NCBI RefSeq assembly: GCF_020715685.1
Contig: NZ_CP085840.1
Span: 3,782,001 to 3,846,000, forward strand
Direction of reading: 5' to 3'
Length of the DNA stretch: 64,000 nt
Origin: Dermatobacter hominis
Lineage (GTDB): Bacteria > Actinomycetota > Acidimicrobiia > Acidimicrobiales > Microtrichaceae
Positions 1 through 8,013 of the stretch are shown here, piece after piece. Within the stretch, counting starts at the first letter, position 1, and every line of letters starts with the position of its first letter. The position numbers and the translations under genes are program-made. The notes beneath the pieces are model-generated. The model was not told where the DNA came from and searched no databases. It saw only the letters and a list, made by a program, of their open reading frames with translations.

Positions 1-529
1 GGCCGTCGGGTGCCTCGGCGGCGGTGCGCCACTGCTGGGTCTGGATCGCCTTCCACAGCGACACGGCCTGGGCGACCTTGTCGCGGCGGCGCACGAACAC
101 GATCTTGAGGTCGGGGAACACCTCGTCGAGCGCCTCGGTGAACGTGAGGTCGCCGAGCCCGTCGAGCTCGGCGATGCGGGCCCGGAAGTCGTCGAAGTAG
201 TTCCACATCATCTTGGCGCCGAACACGCCGTTGGGCGTCGTGCCGCGGTGCACGACGTAGTCGAACCACCCGGCGAAGTCGCCGGGCTGCTCGGGCACGC
301 CGGGGTCGAGCGGGGCCAGGCGGTCGGCGATGTCGGCCGCCTCGGGCTGCAGGAAGTACTGGCGGGGCTGGCGCGGCAGGCCGGTCGAGCGCAGCGACTC
401 GAAGAACTCGTCGGGCACACCGGCGACGTCGGTGCCCTTGAGCAGCTCGCACAGGAGCGTGCTGCCGCTGCGCTGCGTCGCGCACACCAGGTACGCGGTG
501 CCCTCCACCCTCGGATGCCTGCCGCTCAC
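1..529 (-). CDS. Stf0-type sulfotransferase (3' end cut by window edge)
   Basis: The visible 176 N-terminal residues read as a Stf0 family sulfotransferase, which moves sulfate from PAPS to a hydroxyl (trehalose in mycobacterial Stf0). The PAPS 5'-phosphosulfate loop is seen as CATQRSGSTLLCELL near residue 16, followed by GVPDEFFESL, FGAKMMWNYFDDF and the 3'-phosphate segment VFVRRRDKVAQAVSLWKA. The GTG start at 529 is preceded by AGGAGG at a good distance. The reading frame is open to base 1, so roughly the last 80-100 residues lie outside. It is divergent from the sulfatase at 583, so sulfate addition and removal genes sit back to back. The acceptor substrate cannot be told. Confidence 0.88.
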   Translation of the reverse strand, partial: MSGRHPRVEGTAYLVCATQRSGSTLLCELLKGTDVAGVPDEFFESLRSTGLPRQPRQYFLQPEAADIADRLAPLDPGVPEQPGDFAGWFDYVVHRGTTPNGVFGAKMMWNYFDDFRARIAELDGLGDLTFTEALDEVFPDLKIVFVRRRDKVAQAVSLWKAIQTQQWRTAAEAPDG

Positions 530-582
530 GTCACCCTCCTCCGATCCGTGCGGCGCGGACCGGGACGTAGGCTCGTCCCGGT

Positions 583-1890
583 ATGACGCCGCCGAACGTC
601 CTGTACCTGCACTCCCACGACACCGGCCGGTACGTCCAGCCCTACGGGCACCAGGTGCCGACGCCGAACATCCAGCACCTCGCCGACCAGGGCGTCCTCT
701 TCCGGCAGGCGTTCTGCTCCGCGCCCGTGTGCTCGGGCTCCCGGGCCGCCCTGCTCACGGGCCAGTCGACACACGCGACCGGCATGCTCGGGCTGGCCCA
801 CCGCGGCTACCGGCTGACCCACCCCGACCGCCACGTCGTCCACGTGCTCCGGGACCACGGGTACTGGTCCGGGCTCATCGGCGAGCAGCACGTGTCGGCC
901 GACCCCGCCGACGTCGGCTACGACCACGTCGAGGAGCTCGACAGCACCAAGGTGCGCGACGTCGCGCCGGCTGCGACCCGCCTCATCGCTGAGCGGGTGT
1001 CGACGGACCGGCCGTTCTTCCTCTCGGTGGGCTTCTTCGAGACGCATCGGGAGTACTTCGAACCCTCCTCGATCAGGGACGCCCTGTACTCGCGCCCGCC
1101 CGACGGCATCGTCGACACGCCCGCCACCCGACGCGATGTTGCGGCGTTCAAGGCGAGCGCCCGTTCGCTGGACCAGGGGGTCGGCGCGGTGCTCGAAGCG
1201 CTCGAGGAGCACCACCTCGCCGACCGGACGCTCGTGATCCTCACGACCGACCACGGGCTCGCCTACCCCGACGCCAAGGCCACGATGTTCGACCGCGGCA
1301 TCGGCGTGATGCTCGTCCTGCGTGGCCCCGGCGGCTTCGTCGGCGGACAGGTCCGCGACGCCCTCGTGTCGCAGCTCGACATCTACCCCACGATCTGCGA
1401 CGTCGTCGGCATCGAGCGACCGGAGTGGCTCGAGGGCGAGTCGCTGGTCCCGCTCGTGACGGGGCAGGTCGAGTCGGTCCGCGACGAGGTGTTCGCCGAG
1501 GTGACCTACCACGCCGCGTACGAACCGCAGCGGGCGATCCGGACCGATCGCTTCAAGTACATGCGGCGCTTCGACGCCGACCACCGGGGGCGGGTGCTCG
1601 CCAACCTCGACGACGGGCCGACGAAGGACGTCCTGCTCGCCGCGGGCTGGGGCGAGGTCGAGCCGCCGGCCGAGGCGCTCTACGACCTCGTGCTCGATCC
1701 GGCGGAGGGCACGAACCGCATCGACGACCCCGCCCTGGCCGACGTGCTGGCTGACCTGCGGGCCCGGCTCCGGGACTGGATGGAGCGCACCGGTGACCCC
1801 CTCCTGCGGGGCCCGGTCCCGCCGGCTCCCGGCACCCAGACGAACAGCGTCGACCAGGTGTCGCCGAGCGAGCCGACCACCTCGCACTGA
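583..1890 (+). CDS. Sulfatase (arylsulfatase/heparan N-sulfatase-like)
   Basis: A 435-residue hydrolase of the alkaline-phosphatase/sulfatase fold, expected to cleave sulfate esters or sulfamates. The N-terminus NVLYLHSHDTGRY carries a metal-binding Asp typical of the heparan-N-sulfatase-like branch, and TTDHGL near residue 224 supplies further metal ligands. The formylglycine site reads CSGSR near residue 47; the usual signature is C-x-P-x-R, so the Pro is replaced by Gly, which may or may not still be modified. There is no signal peptide, so it looks cytoplasmic. A TAGGCT hexamer at 568-573 lies nine bases before the ATG, consistent with a leaderless transcript. The natural substrate is unknown. 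Confidence 0.87.
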   Translation: MTPPNVLYLHSHDTGRYVQPYGHQVPTPNIQHLADQGVLFRQAFCSAPVCSGSRAALLTGQSTHATGMLGLAHRGYRLTHPDRHVVHVLRDHGYWSGLIGEQHVSADPADVGYDHVEELDSTKVRDVAPAATRLIAERVSTDRPFFLSVGFFETHREYFEPSSIRDALYSRPPDGIVDTPATRRDVAAFKASARSLDQGVGAVLEALEEHHLADRTLVILTTDHGLAYPDAKATMFDRGIGVMLVLRGPGGFVGGQVRDALVSQLDIYPTICDVVGIERPEWLEGESLVPLVTGQVESVRDEVFAEVTYHAAYEPQRAIRTDRFKYMRRFDADHRGRVLANLDDGPTKDVLLAAGWGEVEPPAEALYDLVLDPAEGTNRIDDPALADVLADLRARLRDWMERTGDPLLRGPVPPAPGTQTNSVDQVSPSEPTTSH

Positions 1891-1968
1891 GGGCACCGCG
1901 GAGCGGGCGAGCGCCATGTCACTTTCTAGCCCGGAACTCCGATGGGTCAGGTCAGCAATCCGGGCGGC

Positions 1969-3780
1969 TCAGCCGTAGGCCGCCGCCTGCTGCCGGTACA
2001 TGCGGGCGTAGCCGCCCTGGGCCGCCATGAGCTCGTCGTGGGTGCCGCGCTCGGCGATCGTCCCGCCGTCGAGCACGACGATCTCGTCGGCCCGGCGCAC
2101 CGACGAGAACCGGTGCGAGATCAGGACCGTCACCTGCCCGGACCCCTCGGCGACCCGGCGGTAGGAGTCGAACGTCCGCTGCTCGGCCTCCGGGTCGAGC
2201 GAGGCCGTCGGCTCGTCGAGGACGGTGCACAGCGGGGCGGCCGGCACCAGCGAGCGGGCGACGGCGAGGCGCTGCCACTGACCGCCCGACAGCTCCTGGC
2301 CGTCGGCGTACATCCGACCCAGGTGGGTGTCGAGGCCGTCGGGGAGGCGGTCGACCACCGTCGCGGCGCCGCCCCGCTCGACGGCCTCGCGGATGCGGGC
2401 GTCGTTGTCGGGCCCGGTGCCGTCGAGCGTGGCCACGTCCCCGATCCCGACCGTCGTCCTCGCCGTCGCCTCGAGGCGGAGGAAGTCCTGGAAGGCCGCG
2501 CTCAGCCGGCGTCGCCACGCCCGGACGTCGAGGTCCGCGAGGTCGGTGCCGTCGACCGTGATCCGTCCCGACGTCGGGCGGTACATGCCGGTCAGCAGCT
2601 TGACGAGGGTCGTCTTGCCCGCGCCGTTGTCGCCGACGACCGCGACCGTCGTCCCCGGTGCGAGCCGGAGGGAGACGTCGTGGAGGACCGGCGTGTCGGT
2701 CCCCGGGTACGTGAACGACACCGCGTCGAACGAGATGCCGTCGACGAGGTGCTCGGGCGGGTCGAGCGTGCCCGCGTACGTCGCCTGCGCCCGGTCGTGG
2801 AGGTCCCGCAGCCACAGGAACCGGTCAGCGGTCCGCAGCGCCGACGCGGCGTCGCGGGCCGCATCGGCGGTCTGCGCGACGTTCGTGCGGATCACCAGGG
2901 CGAGCTGGCTCACGAGCACGATGTCGCCGATCGACGCCCGGCCGTCGATCGCGAGCCGGGCCGTCACCAGCAGCGCGCCGACGTAGCCGGCGGCGAGCGC
3001 CAGCCAGCCCACCGAGGCCAGCGCCGACGATCGGAGCGCGCCGACCAGCTGGATGCGGGAGACCTCGGACCACAGCTCGTCCGCACGGTCGTCCATGCGG
3101 TCGACGGCGTCGAACACGCGGAGCTCCATGGCCGGGGTGGGGGACAGGAACAGCTGGTGGATCTGCGTGGACGCCCGCTGGCGCTCCGCCGCCCGGACGG
3201 TGGCCTGCTCCACGTGGCGCTCGGACCTCGGCACCAGGATCGCCGCGGGGACCGCGAACAGCGGCATGAGCAGCAGCCACGGCGAGACGGCGGCGAGGAG
3301 CCAGAGCGACGCGACCATGCTGAGCGCCAGCGCCGCCGTCCGCGACAGCGTGAACACGGACCGCATGAGCGTGGGGCCGCCGCTGCGGACCAGGGCCAGG
3401 TTGTCGAGGCACTCGGGTCGCTCCAGGTGCTCGACGCCCGGCACCGCCGCCGTCAGCCGGAGCGAGGTGCGGTCGATCACGAGCCCGACCTGGTTGGTCA
3501 CCACGTGCTCCGTGTCGCTCATGGCCCGCCCCGCGGAGCCGAGCAGGCCCGCGGCGACGGCGCCGACGGTCGCGGCGACGGCGGCCGCGGCCCAGGACCC
3601 GTCGAAGGCCGTGTCGACGATCCACCCCATGGCGAGGCTCTGACCGGCCCCGGCGAGCGCGCTGAGGACGAGCGTGACGACGAGCAGCACGAGCAGCCGC
3701 GGGTCGGCGTCACGGGTGACCTCCCACATCAGGCCGGCACGACGCCGGTTCGACGCGGTCGAGATGGCGACGTCGCTCAC
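1969..3780 (-). CDS. ABC exporter half-transporter B (TMD-NBD)
   Basis: A 603-residue ABC half-transporter: an N-terminal membrane domain (about residues 20-320) and a C-terminal ATPase domain. Walker A is GDNGAGKTT, the signature is LSGGQWQR, Walker B runs VLDEPTASLD and the switch His is in LISHRFSSVR, so the ATP site residues are intact. Its GTG start at 3780 overlaps the stop of the upstream half-transporter (GTGA), which indicates translational coupling and a heterodimer. The divergent TetR gene and its operator suggest induction by an exported compound, such as a drug or lipid-like molecule. The substrate cannot be predicted from sequence. Confidence 0.9.
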   Translation of the reverse strand: MSDVAISTASNRRRAGLMWEVTRDADPRLLVLLVVTLVLSALAGAGQSLAMGWIVDTAFDGSWAAAAVAATVGAVAAGLLGSAGRAMSDTEHVVTNQVGLVIDRTSLRLTAAVPGVEHLERPECLDNLALVRSGGPTLMRSVFTLSRTAALALSMVASLWLLAAVSPWLLLMPLFAVPAAILVPRSERHVEQATVRAAERQRASTQIHQLFLSPTPAMELRVFDAVDRMDDRADELWSEVSRIQLVGALRSSALASVGWLALAAGYVGALLVTARLAIDGRASIGDIVLVSQLALVIRTNVAQTADAARDAASALRTADRFLWLRDLHDRAQATYAGTLDPPEHLVDGISFDAVSFTYPGTDTPVLHDVSLRLAPGTTVAVVGDNGAGKTTLVKLLTGMYRPTSGRITVDGTDLADLDVRAWRRRLSAAFQDFLRLEATARTTVGIGDVATLDGTGPDNDARIREAVERGGAATVVDRLPDGLDTHLGRMYADGQELSGGQWQRLAVARSLVPAAPLCTVLDEPTASLDPEAEQRTFDSYRRVAEGSGQVTVLISHRFSSVRRADEIVVLDGGTIAERGTHDELMAAQGGYARMYRQQAAAYG

Positions 3781-5678
3781 GGGGCCTCCTCCTCCGGCAC
3801 CCCGTCCGCCGGCGGACCGGGCGGTACGGTCCGCTCGTCGCGGAACCGGCGGGCCTGCAGCTCGTACAGCTCCGCGTAGCGGCTGCCGAGGGCCATCAGC
3901 TCCGCATGGGAGCCGTCCTCGGCCACGCGACCGCCGGCCAGGACGACGATCCGCTCCGCCCGCCGCACGGTCGAGAAGCGGTGGGACACCACGACGGCGG
4001 TGCACCCGGCGGCGTGCGTGAGGAGCTGGTCGAACAGCTCCACCTCCGCGCTCACGTCGAGGCTCGCGGTCGGCTCGTCGAGGATCACGACCTGTCCGCC
4101 GACGGCGGCGGCGTACATGGCACGGGCCAGCGCGATGCGCTGCCACTGCCCTCCCGACAGGTCGACGCCGCCCGTGAAGGCTCGGGAGAGGATCGTCTCG
4201 TCCCCCTCGGGGAGACCGTCGACGATCGTCGCGGCGCCGGCGGCGACCGCGGCGCGACGCGACAGCGACCGCGCGTCGGCCCGACCCGGGTCCGCCAGCG
4301 AGATGTTCTCGAACGCGGAGAGCTCGAAGTGGGTGAAGTCCTGGAAGATCACGGCGAGGCGGCGCCGCCAGGCGCGGAGGTCCAGATCGTCCAGATCGGT
4401 GCCGTCGACCAGGATCCGGCCGGCCGTCGGCCGGTAGAAGCCGGCGAGGAGCTTGAGCAGGGTGGTCTTGCCGGCGCCGTTCTCGCCGACGATCGCCACC
4501 GACCGCCCGGGTTCGAGCACCAGGTCGAGACCGTCCAGCACCGGGCTCGTCCCGTCCGGATAGGTGAAGCCGACGCCCTCGAATGCGATCACCGGCACCG
4601 CCGTCCCGATGGCCGGCACCGGACGATCGGCGACCCGGCGCCGCTCCTCGCCGTGGTACTCCTCGAGCCGGGCGACGGCGTCCATCTGGGGCACCGCGGC
4701 CTCGATGGAGAACGCCTCCCAGCCCATCGGTCCGAGCACGCGCGCCACGGCCACCACCCCGCCGAGGGCGGCGGTGAGCTCGGCGGGCGTGATGGCGCCG
4801 TCGACGCCGAGGCGGGCGAGCAGCAGGAACGGCACACCGGCGGCGAGGGCGTTGAGCGCGAAGACCTCCCAGTGGAGGCGGTGGGCGCCGAGGAGCACCC
4901 TGGACAGCTCGTCGACGGGTCGGCGAGCGTGGTGGTGGAACCGCTCCAGCGCCCAGTCGGCGAACCCGAAGAGGCGGACCTCCTTGGCGCCGTGCTGTGC
5001 GCCGAGGATCTCGGACCAGTAGGACGCGGCGCGGCCGTCGGCGGTCGTGTCCACCATCCCCGAGGCGATGGCGGCGGCGTAGTGGCGTCGCAGGAGCGAC
5101 CGCTGCCACGCGGTGAAGGCGAACGCCGCGACGCCGGCGGCCACCGACGACCGGGCGACGACGGCGGCCGCGGCGACGGCGCCGACGAACCGGGTGAGGA
5201 GCCACAGCTGGCCCTCCGCACCTGCGCCCAGGTTGAAGAGGTAGGCGTTCTCGATCGGCAGGGCGGCGGCGTCGCGGACCACCTGCGACTCCAGGTGCTC
5301 GACGCCGGGGCGCGCCGACACCGCCCGTCGGACCGTCCGGCGGACGCGCCCGTTCACCGTGGACGCGACCCAGTCGCGGAAGGGCACCAGCATCGACTGG
5401 GTGACCTGATCCACCGCGAGGAGCGCACCGACGACGGCGAGCGGCACGGCCACGGTCGAGAGCGCGCCGCCGTCGGTGGCGACCTCGACGACCCGGCCGA
5501 CCAGCCACGCAACGGCGATGGCGATGCCGGCCGGGAGCAGCGAGACGGCGAGCATCGCTGCGGTGATCCCCACGCGCGAGCCCAGCGGGACCACGCCGAG
5601 CAGGCGCAGGAGCCGCAGCCGGTCGTGCACCAGCGCCCGCACGTCCACCCGGACCCTCGACCCCGTCACCGCTGCCAC
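3777..5678 (-). CDS. ABC exporter half-transporter A (TMD-NBD)
   Basis: About 633 residues with an N-terminal type I exporter membrane domain and a C-terminal ATPase domain (Walker A GENGAGKTT, signature LSGGQWQR, Walker B VVILDEPTASLD, switch His in VVSHRFSTVR). It is the first gene of a two-gene exporter operon and overlaps its partner by four bases. The start is uncertain: GTG codons exist at 5687, 5684 and 5678. I prefer 5678 because a TACGGT hexamer lies seven bases before it, the leaderless spacing seen elsewhere in the window, whereas the 5687 codon falls inside that hexamer. The TetR dyad at 5693-5719 abuts this promoter, so repression by the divergent TetR is likely. Confidence 0.9.
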   Translation of the reverse strand: MAAVTGSRVRVDVRALVHDRLRLLRLLGVVPLGSRVGITAAMLAVSLLPAGIAIAVAWLVGRVVEVATDGGALSTVAVPLAVVGALLAVDQVTQSMLVPFRDWVASTVNGRVRRTVRRAVSARPGVEHLESQVVRDAAALPIENAYLFNLGAGAEGQLWLLTRFVGAVAAAAVVARSSVAAGVAAFAFTAWQRSLLRRHYAAAIASGMVDTTADGRAASYWSEILGAQHGAKEVRLFGFADWALERFHHHARRPVDELSRVLLGAHRLHWEVFALNALAAGVPFLLLARLGVDGAITPAELTAALGGVVAVARVLGPMGWEAFSIEAAVPQMDAVARLEEYHGEERRRVADRPVPAIGTAVPVIAFEGVGFTYPDGTSPVLDGLDLVLEPGRSVAIVGENGAGKTTLLKLLAGFYRPTAGRILVDGTDLDDLDLRAWRRRLAVIFQDFTHFELSAFENISLADPGRADARSLSRRAAVAAGAATIVDGLPEGDETILSRAFTGGVDLSGGQWQRIALARAMYAAAVGGQVVILDEPTASLDVSAEVELFDQLLTHAAGCTAVVVSHRFSTVRRAERIVVLAGGRVAEDGSHAELMALGSRYAELYELQARRFRDERTVPPGPPADGVPEEEAP

Positions 5679-5692
5679 GGGCACCACCGTAG

Positions 5693-5719
5693 TTCACAGA
5701 CCGACGGTCGGTCTGTGAA
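5693..5719. promoter_or_regulatory. TetR operator: perfect 27-bp dyad
   Basis: Arms of 13 bases (TTCACAGACCGAC and its exact complement) flank a single central G. The dyad sits between the divergent ABC exporter operon and the TetR gene. It lies directly against the presumed -10 of the exporter and just upstream of a TTCGGT/CACACT -35/-10 pair for the TetR gene. Such a site is what a TetR dimer would bind to repress both directions. Confidence 0.85.
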
Positions 5720-5754
5720 TTCGGTCGGGTCGCAGGGTGCGGCACACTGGGCGG

Positions 5755-6330
5755 GTGACGGTCCGGAAGGAGCAGGCGGCGCAGTCGCGGCGGCACCTCG
5801 TCGACACCGCGCTCCGCCTCTTCGTCGACCAGGGCTACGCCGCCACGCCGATCAGCCAGATCCTGGACGAGGCCGGGACGTCGCGCGGGGCGCTGTACCA
5901 CCACTTCCCCGACGGCAAGCGGGAGCTCTTCGTCGCAGTCGTGGACGTCGTCGACCACCAGCTGCACGAGGGCTTCGAGTCGATCCTCGAGGACGTGACG
6001 TCGCCGGTGGAGCAGATCGTCGCCGGCATCGACCTCCTGCTCCGCCTCGCCGCCGATCGGAGGTTCGCCCGCATCATCCTGATCGAGGCCGCGGCGGTCA
6101 TGCCCGGGGCCTGGACCGACGGATCGGAGTTCCTGCTCCTGCGCGACGCGCTCGACCGCGCGATCGGCGCCGGCGAGCTGGCGCCCGTCCCTCTCGATGC
6201 CACCGCGTCGGCCCTCTACGGCGCGGCGCGGCGCGCTGCGGACTTCGTCGCCCGTGCCCCCGATCCCGACGCTGCTGCGTCCGACTGCCGCACCGCCCTG
6301 CTGCTGCTGCTCGACGGCCTCCGGGCGTGA
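5755..6330 (+). CDS. TetR family repressor (LmrA/YxaF-like)
   Basis: A 191-residue TetR regulator. The helix-turn-helix is in the first 50 residues (ISQILDEAGTSRGALYHHFPDGKRELF), of the type seen in the LmrA/YxaF drug-response subgroup; the C-terminal part is the ligand-binding helical domain. GTG at 5755 is chosen because CACACT (5743-5748) lies six bases before it as a leaderless -10; GTG at 5737 is the alternative. It is divergent from the ABC exporter pair with one shared perfect dyad, so it most likely represses the exporter and itself until an inducer, perhaps the export substrate, binds. Confidence 0.9.
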   Translation: MTVRKEQAAQSRRHLVDTALRLFVDQGYAATPISQILDEAGTSRGALYHHFPDGKRELFVAVVDVVDHQLHEGFESILEDVTSPVEQIVAGIDLLLRLAADRRFARIILIEAAAVMPGAWTDGSEFLLLRDALDRAIGAGELAPVPLDATASALYGAARRAADFVARAPDPDAAASDCRTALLLLLDGLRA

Positions 6331-6349
6331 GCCGGCCCGGCCGACGGAC

Positions 6350-6376
6350 GTTCACGTCCGCGGCCGGCAGGGGTAG
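6350..6376 (+). promoter_or_regulatory. SigB/SigF-like promoter of the phosphoribosyltransferase gene
   Basis: GTTC at 6350-6353 and GGGTAG at 6371-6376 are separated by 17 bases, close to the actinobacterial alternative (general-stress) sigma consensus GTTT-N14-17-GGGTAT. Only ten bases separate the -10 from the ATG, so the transcript would be nearly leaderless. It is one of a recurrent set in this window. Confidence 0.55.
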
Positions 6377-6386
6377 GGAACATCAC

Positions 6387-7061
6387 ATGGTGCGCCTGCG
6401 ATCACCGAAGGTGCGGTTCCGGGACCGCGCCGACGCGGGCCGGCGCCTCGCCGAGCTCGTCGCCGACGTGCCGCTCGAGCGGCCGGTCGTGCTGGCGCTC
6501 CCGCGCGGCGGCGTGCCGGTCGCGGTCGAGGTCGCCGCCGCGCTCGGCGCACCGCTCGACGTGCTGGTGGTGCGCAAGATCGGCGCACGGGGCCAGCCCG
6601 AGCTCGCGGTGGGGGCGGTCGCCGAGGACGGCGAGGTCGTGCTCGACGACCTCGGGGTGGGCGGGACGCCGGCCGCCGTGCTCGACGAGGTGATCGAGCG
6701 CGAGCGCGCCGAGGTGCGTCGGCGGGTCGAGCAGTACCGCGGCGGGCGGCCGCTCCCCGACGTCCGCGGCGCCGACGTGGTGCTGGTCGACGACGGCCTG
6801 GCGACCGGGCTGACGGCCGAGGCCGCGGTGCGCATGCTGTGGGAGCGCGGCGCGGCCCGCGTGGTCCTCGCCGTCCCGGTGTGCGCCCGTTCGTCCGCAT
6901 CGCGGCTGCGCCGTCACTGCGAGGTCGTGTCGGTCGGCGAGCCCGCGGGGTTCGGGGCGGTGGGCGCCTACTACGACGACTTCACGCAGGTGCCCGACGC
7001 CGAGGTGCTCCGCATCCTCGGCAGGGGCGGCCCGAGCGCCGGTCAGGCGCCGAGGGTGTAG
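6387..7061 (+). CDS. Phosphoribosyltransferase-domain protein
   Basis: A 224-residue protein of the type I phosphoribosyltransferase fold. The PRPP-binding motif is VVLVDDGLATG near residue 133, and an N-terminal LALPRGGVPVAVEVA segment matches the stand-alone phosphoribosyltransferases often found in stress-response or dormancy loci of actinobacteria. It is not a standard purine or pyrimidine salvage enzyme by motif, and its acceptor is unknown. The ATG at 6387 follows a SigB/SigF-like promoter by ten bases. The gene is convergent with the phosphoesterase operon and overlaps its end by 19 bases. Confidence 0.82.
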   Translation: MVRLRSPKVRFRDRADAGRRLAELVADVPLERPVVLALPRGGVPVAVEVAAALGAPLDVLVVRKIGARGQPELAVGAVAEDGEVVLDDLGVGGTPAAVLDEVIERERAEVRRRVEQYRGGRPLPDVRGADVVLVDDGLATGLTAEAAVRMLWERGAARVVLAVPVCARSSASRLRRHCEVVSVGEPAGFGAVGAYYDDFTQVPDAEVLRILGRGGPSAGQAPRV

Positions 7062-7747
7062 ATCCGGTACGGGGCCCGGATCACCGGCCGGGCCACGTTG
7101 CGCACGGGGATGCCGCCCGGCGTCTCGCCGTGCTCGCGTCCGCTGTGGGCGTGGCCGTGCAGGAGCAGGTCGGCGCCGTGCTCGTCGGCCTGCTCGGCCA
7201 GGCGGTGGTCGGCGAGGAACGCGTGGATCTCGGGCGGCTCGCCGGCCACCGTGGCGCCGATGGGGGAGTAGTGCAGCAGGCCGATCCGGTGGGGCGCGTC
7301 GAGCTCGGCGAGGGCGGCGCCGAACCGCTCCGCCTCGAGTCGCCCGACCTCGACGAAGCGCTTCATCTCCGGCTCGCCGAACGCCGTCGCGCACGTGCCG
7401 GGCAGCCCGCAGGCGAAGCCCTTCGTCCCCGCGACGCCGACGACCGTGCCGTCGAGGGCGACGTGGCAGGCCTCACCGTCGAGCACCACCACGCCCGCAC
7501 CCCGGAGCTCGGCCACGACCTCCTCGGGCGTCTCGGCGTGGTGGTCGTGGTTGCCGAGCACCGCCACCACCGGCACCTCGACGTCCGCCAGGCACGCGGC
7601 CAGCGACCGGGCCTCGCCCGCGTCGCCGCAGTTCGTCAGGTCGCCGGCGAGGAGCAGGAGGTCGGCCTCCTCGGCCGCCTTCAGCAGCTCGACCGGGGGT
7701 TCGGACCGACCGACGTGGAGGTCGCCGACCGCCGCCACGCGGATCAC
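7043..7747 (-). CDS. Metallophosphoesterase (calcineurin-like)
   Basis: A 234-residue metallophosphoesterase. The motifs run in order: GDLHVG near the N-terminus, LLAGDLTNCGD, VLGNHDHH, and C-terminal LLHGHAHSG, which together make the two-metal site of calcineurin-like phosphatases. The last gene of a three-gene operon; its GTG start overlaps the stop of the BON protein (GTGA). Substrates in this family range from nucleotides to phosphodiesters and cannot be specified. The 3' end overlaps the convergent phosphoribosyltransferase gene by 19 bases. Confidence 0.87.
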   Translation of the reverse strand: MIRVAAVGDLHVGRSEPPVELLKAAEEADLLLLAGDLTNCGDAGEARSLAACLADVEVPVVAVLGNHDHHAETPEEVVAELRGAGVVVLDGEACHVALDGTVVGVAGTKGFACGLPGTCATAFGEPEMKRFVEVGRLEAERFGAALAELDAPHRIGLLHYSPIGATVAGEPPEIHAFLADHRLAEQADEHGADLLLHGHAHSGREHGETPGGIPVRNVARPVIRAPYRIYTLGA

Positions 7748-8013
7748 GTGATCGCCTCCGGAGGTCGGTCCTCGAGGATCGGCACGTGCAGCTCGTCGAC
7801 GATGCGCAGGTCCCGCGGTGCGTCCGTCAGCGCGGCCCGCACCTCGTCGAGCACGAGCCGGTGCGCCGCATCGGACTCGACCGGGCCCCGCAGCACGACG
7901 GCGTCGCCGTCGACCTCGACCCGCACCGACAGGCGGTGGGCCTGGCCCTCGGCGAGCACCTGCCGCACGTGCGCGACCAGGTGGTCGTCCTCGGGCAGGT
8001 CGGTGGGGTTCAC
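7744..8013 (-). CDS. BON-domain small protein
   Basis: An 89-residue protein with the pattern of a BON domain: LSVRVEVDGDAVVLRGPVESDAAHRLVLDEVRA resembles the conserved GxVxLxGxV core followed by a helix. BON domains bind membranes or phospholipids, and cytoplasmic forms occur in stress proteins. There is no signal peptide. The GTG start at 8013 overlaps the nucleotidyltransferase stop, and the stop overlaps the phosphoesterase start, so all three are translationally coupled. The function in this setting is not known. Confidence 0.7.
   Translation of the reverse strand: MNPTDLPEDDHLVAHVRQVLAEGQAHRLSVRVEVDGDAVVLRGPVESDAAHRLVLDEVRAALTDAPRDLRIVDELHVPILEDRPPEAIT

Noticed and set aside
1942-3879. 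A 645-codon plus-strand frame opposite the ABC exporter
   Set aside because: Same composition artefact; the opposite strand has complete ABC motifs.
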